A stretch of 17,774 nt of DNA from Bacteroidales bacterium UBA6207 (GTDB lineage: Bacteria; Bacteroidota; Bacteroidia; Bacteroidales; F082). Below the pieces are notes generated by a model. It did no database searches. It worked only from the letters and a program-made list of their open reading frames with translations, and had not been told where the DNA came from. Shown one piece after another: positions 1 through 5,638 of this stretch; the first letter of the stretch is position 1; each line of letters starts with the position of its first letter. A program made the position numbers and the translations under genes. The stretch covers positions 1 to 17,774 of the forward strand of contig DISP01000117.1 in the NCBI GenBank assembly GCA_002421995.1. The letters run 5' to 3'.

Positions 1-4
1 TTTT

Positions 5-1579
5 TTATTGGCCTGAAGCAAGATGGTTTTCCGGAAGCACACGCAAATCGTTCAACATAAACACAAAATAACGCTTGGCCACCACACCGTTACGCATTAT
101 CTGGATGGTGTCGGCAGGAACGATGCTTTCAAACATGCCTGAATAAACTTCGGAAGGATGCTTGTAATCACGGCTGTTTGTGATATACCAGAAATCGTCG
201 CCAAGTGCAAAACCACCCCGTATATCATTGATCCAAAGATATTTGTGAAGTCGCGATGGCTCACCGATGCCCATCGCTTTCATGCCGAGAGGGCGTGCCA
301 GATAATAATCCATATTGGCCAGCGGAAACCAGTTTTCGCCCAGCAGCGCATCGGTTTGCTTCATCTTGCCTTCAGCAATATGTTTTTCTCTAAGCGCTGT
401 AAACGCCGGTAGAAGTTCGCGCCATCCATACATATCCAACGTAACATCATTATTACCAAGCTTGTGGTATGGTTGGTTGTCTTTCATCGGAATCAGCCCA
501 AACTTTATTTGAAGACTTCCTGCCACGATAAACACCAGCAAAACATAAAAAGCAATCCTTATACTTCGCGGAACAGGCGCCCTGTGCCGCGTTGCCAGCC
601 ACGCTGCTGCAATCAAAAGCATCGTGTTATAAGCCGGCCCTGTCCAATGCGGGAGGGTGGAACGGAAAAGCGCAAAAAATAAAAAAATGAAAACCAATGG
701 CAAGGCAATCAACAACAACAAACTGCCCTGATCGAAAGCAATGAAATTCTTTTTGCGTAAAAACCAATAAACACCCAGCCAAACCAGGATATAATTGACA
801 GGATTGTTGTAAACGACCTGTCCGCCCAACTCTGTGAAAAACAGGGATAAACGCAGTGGCGAATCAAAAATATTGACCCGCTCGCCCTGAAAAGTAAAGC
901 TGACAAAATGGTTTTCTAAATTCCAAAGTAAGACCGGCAATAAACACAATGCCGATAGCAAAACCGAAAGGTAAAGGGCTGGCTTTTTCAGCCAGTGCCT
1001 GCGAAACAGGAGGATATACAATCCAAAACCGAACCAAAGAAACACACTGGTATATTTCGACAACATGCCCAGGCCAATCGTCAAACCAATCGCAGCCAGC
1101 AAAAAATTCAGCTTTTTGGGTTCGACTTCAGCTTTTGTAGCCATTATCATCAGCATGAGACTCAGCATCCAAAAGAAGTTTTGCGGCGTGTCGGGCAAAA
1201 TCATAAATCCGGTGATGACAAATGCATACACAGAGCTGTTATACAGCAAAGCCGCATACCAGCCCGTTCGTTCATCACGCAACTCTTTGCCTGTTCTGAA
1301 AATCAGCCAAGTGTTCGCCGTCATCAATACGACCGAAGAAAGCCTGAGAAATAACTCGCTATCAAACAATAAGTTAAGACTAAAAAGCTGCATCATCCAT
1401 CCAACCATTGGCGGATGATCAAAATGGCTCAGGTCGGGAAAAGCTGCATAAGTGAAATAGTAAACTTCGTCGTTACCAAGTTCATGCCACCATGCAAGCA
1501 AGGTCCTTGTGAGTCCACTCACCAACATAAGCCAAAACAGTCGTTTGGTAAACTTGTTGTTTGCGTGAATCCACTTCAT
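5..1579 (-). CDS. GT39 / PMT-family membrane glycosyltransferase (ArnT-like)
   Basis: Polytopic inner-membrane protein of 524 aa that probably transfers a sugar from a polyprenyl-phosphate donor to a lipid, glycan or protein on the periplasmic side. After a first hydrophobic segment comes an acidic pair (D37-E38, in GNDEVYY) in the first periplasmic loop, where PMT/ArnT enzymes carry the catalytic or metal-binding acid. It is followed by FDHPP (res 53-57), ILPDTPQNFFW (127-137), GLGMLSKYT (169-177) and a later PHWTGPAY, all typical of the PMT_2/GT39 family. About ten hydrophobic segments precede a soluble C-terminal region of roughly 150 residues, which fits the family's length. The ATG overlaps the stop of the upstream gene by one base (TGATG), so the two are probably translationally coupled. 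Family assignment is strong from motifs. Donor and acceptor cannot be read from sequence; 4-amino-arabinose transfer to lipid A is only one possibility. Confidence 0.9.
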   Translation of the reverse strand: MKWIHANNKFTKRLFWLMLVSGLTRTLLAWWHELGNDEVYYFTYAAFPDLSHFDHPPMVGWMMQLFSLNLLFDSELFLRLSSVVLMTANTWLIFRTGKELRDERTGWYAALLYNSSVYAFVITGFMILPDTPQNFFWMLSLMLMIMATKAEVEPKKLNFLLAAIGLTIGLGMLSKYTSVFLWFGFGLYILLFRRHWLKKPALYLSVLLSALCLLPVLLWNLENHFVSFTFQGERVNIFDSPLRLSLFFTELGGQVVYNNPVNYILVWLGVYWFLRKKNFIAFDQGSLLLLIALPLVFIFLFFALFRSTLPHWTGPAYNTMLLIAAAWLATRHRAPVPRSIRIAFYVLLVFIVAGSLQIKFGLIPMKDNQPYHKLGNNDVTLDMYGWRELLPAFTALREKHIAEGKMKQTDALLGENWFPLANMDYYLARPLGMKAMGIGEPSRLHKYLWINDIRGGFALGDDFWYITNSRDYKHPSEVYSGMFESIVPADTIQIMRNGVVAKRYFVFMLNDLRVLPENHLASGQ

Positions 1580-2769
1580 CAGTTCCGTGCTCTTTTTAGG
1601 AAAATCCTGAAAATGATCATAAAAAGCAAAACGAGCAGAACTGTATAGATCCCACGCATGAGCGCTGTTTTATCCGTATCGAAGATGGCAGGCGATTGGG
1701 GTTTAAAATCAATGTTTTCATGACGGAAAACAGGATTTAAGAAGAGCTGACTTCCGTCAGTAAACTGCATTTCTGCCCTGATGTAGGTGTCGGTATCGCG
1801 CATCAGGTAGTTTAGCTGATTGGTATCAGCAAGCTTTTTCAACAGCCGTCCGTCCTGACCAATCAAACGGATTTCGCTGGCAGGTTTGTTGATTCCCAAA
1901 CTGAAGGTATCGTTTTGAATAACTAGCTGTTGCAATTGTGGCGACGGTGTATTGACCACTGACTCAGGCCGGCTTAAACAATAATAACTCCCGTTCGCAA
2001 GGCACTCAAGCAATTGATTGATATTTAGTTCATTAATAAGAAGCTGAACTGTGTGAATTTTTTGTTCTTCAAGATTCAATGACTGTGACCGTGAAAGATT
2101 GCTAAGCAGCAAGTTGGCCCTGTGACCGTGGCTCAGCACAAGGTCCCAAACCTTCAAAGCATCAGTATCTGTGTTTGTTAGTTCAATCAACTGATATCCG
2201 CTCAAAAACCGTAATTCATCGGCGGTGTAAGACCGGCCCGGATCGGTGAGCGCAACCAAATAGCTTGTTTGGTTTAACTTCCAAATGATGTCTTGCTTAT
2301 GGCGAAGATCTTGAAAAAAAGGGTAATCGGTCCAAACAACTTTTTTTGCCCCAAAACACAACTGCTGATCATCTGTCAATCCATATCCATGTCTGTAAAT
2401 CAACAACTTATCATTATTATTATCAATATAACGGTGCATGAACTGAAAATTGCTGATATCAATTTTATCAGTGGTATTGCTCAGGGTATCATAGAATTTG
2501 AAATTGGTTCTCAGTTTGCCGTTGATCAGCAGATCGGCAAGATGTAAGGCATTGAGGTCGAATGACAACGAGACTGTTGTTTGAGGAAACACAGCGGGGT
2601 AAGGAGAATGGATGTGAGCACCCGAAAACGCTTGTGGTTTTTCGTAGCTAAAAAAAGGTGCTGACAAATAAAAGATCGTCAAAAAAGCAAGCATGCCAAA
2701 AAAAGCTGCCCAAAACAGACGAATAATAATTTTCGACCAGCCCGAAGTATTTTGGCTTTGCTGCATCAT
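1579..2769 (-). CDS. Bitopic membrane protein with a degenerate PHP-like periplasmic domain
   Basis: Protein of 396 aa with one N-terminal membrane segment (res ~14-38), a ~330-residue extracytoplasmic domain and one C-terminal membrane segment (~373-391) ending in a basic tail, FLKRARN. The middle resembles, from memory and without alignment, Bacteroidetes membrane proteins with a PHP-type metallophosphoesterase fold: AHIHS (51-55), YRHGYG (125-130), VVWTDYPFFQ (144-153), LVALTDPGRSYT (171-182), and the IEL..x..VWDLVLSHG pattern (195-215). In that family I expect a metal-binding ALAHP and a later NDD.H motif. Here the positions read ALTDP (173-177) and LLSNLSRS (221-228), so the metal site looks lost. 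This suggests a pseudoenzyme, perhaps a structural partner of the GT39 enzyme encoded 1 nt downstream. Two ATG codons (2767-2769, 2764-2766) compete as start; the first is used. It could also be an unrelated hypothetical. Confidence 0.75.
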   Translation of the reverse strand: MMQQSQNTSGWSKIIIRLFWAAFFGMLAFLTIFYLSAPFFSYEKPQAFSGAHIHSPYPAVFPQTTVSLSFDLNALHLADLLINGKLRTNFKFYDTLSNTTDKIDISNFQFMHRYIDNNNDKLLIYRHGYGLTDDQQLCFGAKKVVWTDYPFFQDLRHKQDIIWKLNQTSYLVALTDPGRSYTADELRFLSGYQLIELTNTDTDALKVWDLVLSHGHRANLLLSNLSRSQSLNLEEQKIHTVQLLINELNINQLLECLANGSYYCLSRPESVVNTPSPQLQQLVIQNDTFSLGINKPASEIRLIGQDGRLLKKLADTNQLNYLMRDTDTYIRAEMQFTDGSQLFLNPVFRHENIDFKPQSPAIFDTDKTALMRGIYTVLLVLLFMIIFRIFLKRARN

Positions 2770-2776
2770 TTTGATA

Positions 2777-2807
2777 TTAATGCAAAGTTATTCGAAAAAT
2801 GCATTAA
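2777..2807. repeat. 8-bp inverted repeat spanning the minus-strand promoter candidate
   Basis: TTAATGCA (2777-2784) and its perfect reverse complement TGCATTAA (2800-2807) are separated by 15 bp, 23 bp centre to centre. The repeat flanks the predicted -7 box of the minus-strand operon (2783-2790), as expected of an operator bound by a dimer contacting successive helical turns. No T-tract follows, so a terminator is unlikely. In AT-rich DNA an 8-bp dyad can arise by chance. Confidence 0.4.
2783..2790 (-). promoter_or_regulatory. Putative Bacteroidetes -7 box for the 2769-5 operon
   Basis: On the minus strand the bases read TAACTTTG, matching the Bacteroidetes consensus TAnnTTTG. No clear TTG -33 element lies 19-21 bp upstream. 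The box ends 13 nt before the start codon at 2769, giving a very short leader of perhaps 7 nt. Confidence 0.4.
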
Positions 2808-2847
2808 CGAAATTTTTTCTTTCAATCAGCTGTTTACAAACCTTGGG

Positions 2848-2868
2848 TCAGCTTTTCACCTAAGCTGA
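2848..2868. repeat. 7-bp perfect dyad in the divergent intergenic region
   Basis: TCAGCTT (2848-2854), a 7-nt spacer, then AAGCTGA (2862-2868). It lies about 75 bp upstream of the plus-strand -33 element and about 80 bp upstream of the minus-strand start, and a further CAGCTG palindrome sits at 2828-2833. No T-run follows, so an operator or activator site is more plausible than a terminator. No regulator family can be assigned. Confidence 0.35.
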
Positions 2869-2941
2869 AACACCAAACCTTTGCATTTCTCTACATATTC
2901 ACTACTTTTTTCCAATAATGGGAAAATAGTCACAAAAAAAC

Positions 2942-2972
2942 TTGCAAATCGCTTGATATCATGTTATTTTTG
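2942..2972 (+). promoter_or_regulatory. Putative Bacteroidetes promoter of the NtrC-hpt operon
   Basis: A TTG -33 element (2942-2944) is followed after 20 bp by TATTTTTG (2965-2972), an exact match to TAnnTTTG with correct spacing. It is the only promoter candidate in the window with both elements. The start of transcription would fall near 2979, leaving a leader of about 85 nt before the ATG at 3065. An AGG at 3058-3060, 4 nt before the ATG, is a weak ribosome-binding site. Confidence 0.55.
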
Positions 2973-3064
2973 TCAAACTTCCGCATTTTAGAATCAAATT
3001 CAATAATAGAATGGAAGTGTAAGATTGGGATTGCTTTACGCCCGGTTTATAACAATCAGGTTTT

Positions 3065-4408
3065 ATGGAAAGTTTCAGAATATTTGTCGTTGAAGACGAC
3101 CCGCTTTATGGCGAGATGCTCAAACATCATCTCTCTTTGAATCCCGACAACGAAGTGCATCTGTTCAAAACAGGACAGGAGTGTCTTAAAAACCTGTTTC
3201 GTGCTCCGAGTCTTGTTTCGCTGGATTATTCGCTTCCGGACATGTCAGGGCTTGAAGTGATGAAGCAGATTAAAAAGGAAAGTCCTGATACACCGGTAGT
3301 TATTGTTTCGGGTCAGGAAGATATTTCCACTGCTGTGGCCTTATTGCGCGAAGGTGCATACGACTATTTTGTGAAAGACGAGGATGTGAAAGACCGTTTG
3401 TGGAATATCATCAAGAAAATTCGTGAAAATCTTTTACTCAAAAGCGAGATCAGCCTGCTGAAGGATGAGATTGGCCGCAAGTACGAGTTCCGAAACGTGA
3501 TAAAAGGTACAAGCCCCGCCATTCGCCAGATATTCAGCCTGATTGAAAAAGCCACCAAAACCAATATCACTGTTTCTGTGACCGGCGAAACCGGGACAGG
3601 CAAAGAGTTGGTAGCCAAAGCTATACATTACAATTCGGCACGTGCCAAAAAACCATTTGTTGCTGTAAACGTTTCTGCCATCCCACGCGATCTTATCGAA
3701 AGCGAGATGTTTGGACACGAAAAGGGAAGTTTCACAGGTGCAATTACCCGCAAAACCGGCAAGTTTGAACAGGCTCATGGGGGCTCCATCTTTCTCGATG
3801 AGATAGGCGAAATGGATTTGCACATGCAGTCGAAACTGCTGCGTGTGATTCAGGAACGCGAACTCTCGCGCGTTGGCGGCAACGATACCATCAAAATTGA
3901 TGTCCGCCTGATTGTTGCCACAAACCGCAACCTTGCCGAAGAAGTGCAAAAAGGCAATTTCCGCGAAGACCTTTACTACCGTCTGCTGGGATTGCCAATC
4001 GAGTTGCCTCCGCTGCGTTACAGGGGCAATGATATCATTATTCTGGCAAAATATTTTGTTGATGAGTTTTGCATTGAAAACCGAATGCCGCGTCTCAGCA
4101 TCACCGAGGCCGGACAATCCAAGCTCATGCAATATTCGTTTCCGGGCAATGTGCGCGAACTCAAGGCCGTGATGGAACTGGCTGCCGTGTTGACCGACAG
4201 CGATCATATTGACGAACAGCACATCTCATTCAATTCGACCAATGCTTCGACCAATTTCCTGCTCGAAGAGAATACGCTTGAGGGTTATACCACCAAAATC
4301 ATTCGTTTTTACCTCGAAAAATACGATCACAATGTGGTGCTTGTTGCAAAAAAACTTGACATTGGTAAGTCAACAATCTATAGGATGATGAAGGAAAATA
4401 AGCTGTAA
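3065..4408 (+). CDS. NtrC-family sigma-54-dependent response regulator
   Basis: Transcription activator of 447 aa with three domains. The N-terminal receiver (res ~5-120) has the acidic pocket E10-D11-D12, phospho-acceptor D54 in SLDYSLPDMSG, and K104. The AAA+ domain (~146-385) has Walker A GETGTGKE (174-181), the sigma-54 contact loop GSFTGA (221-226; GAFTGA is the common form), Walker B SIFLDEIGEM (241-250), sensor I ATNRN (285-289) and arginine-finger candidates R300 and R306. The C-terminus is a Fis-like helix-turn-helix (~425-447, with GKSTIYRMM). All key residues are present, so it should act as a phosphorylation-controlled ATPase that opens sigma-54 promoters. Length is normal. The next gene, an Hpt protein, starts 2 nt after the stop, but no kinase is adjacent, so the phosphate source is encoded elsewhere, possibly at 5639-8996. 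No -24/-12 sigma-54 site was seen in front of this gene. Confidence 0.95.
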   Translation: MESFRIFVVEDDPLYGEMLKHHLSLNPDNEVHLFKTGQECLKNLFRAPSLVSLDYSLPDMSGLEVMKQIKKESPDTPVVIVSGQEDISTAVALLREGAYDYFVKDEDVKDRLWNIIKKIRENLLLKSEISLLKDEIGRKYEFRNVIKGTSPAIRQIFSLIEKATKTNITVSVTGETGTGKELVAKAIHYNSARAKKPFVAVNVSAIPRDLIESEMFGHEKGSFTGAITRKTGKFEQAHGGSIFLDEIGEMDLHMQSKLLRVIQERELSRVGGNDTIKIDVRLIVATNRNLAEEVQKGNFREDLYYRLLGLPIELPPLRYRGNDIIILAKYFVDEFCIENRMPRLSITEAGQSKLMQYSFPGNVRELKAVMELAAVLTDSDHIDEQHISFNSTNASTNFLLEENTLEGYTTKIIRFYLEKYDHNVVLVAKKLDIGKSTIYRMMKENKL

Positions 4409-4410
4409 TT

Positions 4411-4800
4411 ATGTCGTCAGATCAGGGCAACACGAGCTACAACCTTAGCAAATTGATTGATTATGTGGGTGATAATCCGGATACAATCCGCGAAATGATT
4501 GGTATTTTCATTCAGTCTGCCCGGGAGCTGTGCACCCAAATGATCGAAGCGTGTGCCAATGGCGATGTAGGTTTGGTTTCGAAAACTGCGCACAAACTCA
4601 AACCCTCGCTCGATATTTTTGGCATCGAATCGCTGGCTCAGCCCATACGGCAAATTGAAGCAGCTAAAGACAATAGTATTGAATGCCAAACGCTTTATCC
4701 TGAAATTATGCGTTTACATCAGCAAATGGCAGTCGTAATGCAACAACTCAACCGGGACTATCCCTGGGCAGAAAATCCTGATCTTTCTACAATGGCTTGA
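4411..4800 (+). CDS. Stand-alone Hpt phosphotransfer protein
   Basis: Small, soluble, mostly helical protein of 129 aa. H61 in KTAHKLKPSLDIFG matches the Hpt motif (H.LK.s....g) that carries the phosphoryl group between two receiver domains. A preceding helix with IREMIGIFIQSAREL also fits the family's four-helix bundle. It has no membrane segment or signal peptide and so acts in the cytosol. It begins 2 nt after the NtrC-type regulator and is almost certainly cotranscribed with it, which implies that it feeds phosphate to, or drains it from, D54 of that regulator. The donor would be a receiver domain of a hybrid kinase or a free receiver; a free receiver is encoded at 8595-8996. The stop lies inside the tail of the opposite-strand methyltransferase gene, and no terminator is visible at this end. 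Confidence 0.9.
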   Translation: MSSDQGNTSYNLSKLIDYVGDNPDTIREMIGIFIQSARELCTQMIEACANGDVGLVSKTAHKLKPSLDIFGIESLAQPIRQIEAAKDNSIECQTLYPEIMRLHQQMAVVMQQLNRDYPWAENPDLSTMA

Positions 4801-5386
4801 TGGCAGCCAGCCTTATCACCACAGCTTCACCCACATGGTGTTGTCCTTCGGACAATTGAATGGTTTCTTCCTCAAAATAGTAAGCATTTACTGAAGCAAA
4901 ATCCCTTGCCAACGAATCAATATCATAAAGCATCCGGATGTTTTTTGGTCCGCCTGATTGCTTGTTGATTTGTTTGACAGAGAAGGCTTCGAGGATTATT
5001 ACACCTCCGGGTCTGAGTGCATTAATAAGTTTGTGATGCAGTGTTTCTCTTTCTTCGGGCAGCAGATGAACAAATATCAGGCCTATGGCATCGTAGGCAT
5101 TTGCTTCAGGTTCAAAGGTTTCAAGCGACGAAACCCGGTAGTTTACGCTAACCTTGTGCTGCTCGGCAAGCTTTGCTGCTTTTGTTTTTGCAACATCACT
5201 GTAGTCAACAGCATCAACCAGCCAGCCTTGCTTTGCTGCCCAAACAGCATTTCTGCCCTCCCCTTCTCCCGGAAGCAAGAGTCGTCCGGTTTTTATTGCA
5301 GACAAGTGCCGGGCAAAAAAATCGTTTGGTTCTTCACCATAAATATATGTTTCAGCAGCATAGCGCTCATCCCAAAACTCTTTCAT
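4787..5386 (-). CDS. Class I SAM-dependent methyltransferase (TehB/thiopurine-like)
   Basis: Cytosolic enzyme of 199 aa predicted to move a methyl group from S-adenosylmethionine to a small molecule. The N-terminus FWDERYAAETYIYGEEPN is typical of small TehB/thiopurine-like methyltransferases. Motif I is LLLPGEGEGRNA (res 36-47). The acidic residue ending strand 2 is D61 in VDAVDYS, and ALRPGGVIILEAF is the post-motif III region. The substrate is unknown; tellurite or thiol detoxification is a common guess for this family but is not shown here. The frame extends upstream to a TTG at 5473, but the ATG at 5386 places the protein start exactly where family members begin, so it is preferred. The 3' end overlaps the hpt gene by 14 bp in tail-to-tail orientation. 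The 252 bp between this gene and the sensor kinase hold no further gene, and no promoter box was recognised for this strand. Confidence 0.85.
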   Translation of the reverse strand: MKEFWDERYAAETYIYGEEPNDFFARHLSAIKTGRLLLPGEGEGRNAVWAAKQGWLVDAVDYSDVAKTKAAKLAEQHKVSVNYRVSSLETFEPEANAYDAIGLIFVHLLPEERETLHHKLINALRPGGVIILEAFSVKQINKQSGGPKNIRMLYDIDSLARDFASVNAYYFEEETIQLSEGQHHVGEAVVIRLAAIKPL

Positions 5387-5612
5387 AAAATTATCGCTGT
5401 TTCTGTTAGTTAATATCGCGAAAAAACGGCTTTTGTTCATACACTGATTTGGCAACATCACCGGGATTGACAATCAGGCAACTCAACAATAAATCCTTGC
5501 ACCTAAACAGATTTGAGATTTTCGGCCATTTGTAGAGTAACAAACTTCCAAAGATAATGTTCTTTTCAGGAATAATTTTGGTGATGTGAGCGAAAAACCA
5601 TTTGGCTTGTTG

Positions 5613-5620
5613 TATATTTG
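5613..5620 (+). promoter_or_regulatory. Putative -7 box for the sensor kinase operon
   Basis: TATATTTG matches TAnnTTTG and lies 18 nt before the ATG at 5639, so the leader would be only about 12 nt and lacks a Shine-Dalgarno sequence. No TTG is found at the expected 19-21 bp upstream; the nearest, at 5578-5580, is 32 bp away. Confidence 0.4.
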
Positions 5621-5638
5621 TAATCATCAGAATATAGC

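Noticed and set aside
2770..3064. A sigma-54 (-24/-12) promoter in front of the NtrC-type gene
   Set aside because: TGG and TTGC words occur near 3012-3033, but not with the required GG-10 bp-GC spacing; a TAnnTTTG promoter with correct spacing fits better.
3434..4222. A 262-aa open frame antisense to the NtrC-type regulator
   Set aside because: It lies wholly opposite a conserved AAA+ coding region, has no recognisable motif, and its low stop density is explained by the codon use of the plus-strand gene.
5387..5473. Upstream extension of the methyltransferase to a TTG start
   Set aside because: The 29 extra residues do not resemble the family, the start would be TTG, and the internal ATG at 5386 gives the family's usual N-terminus.
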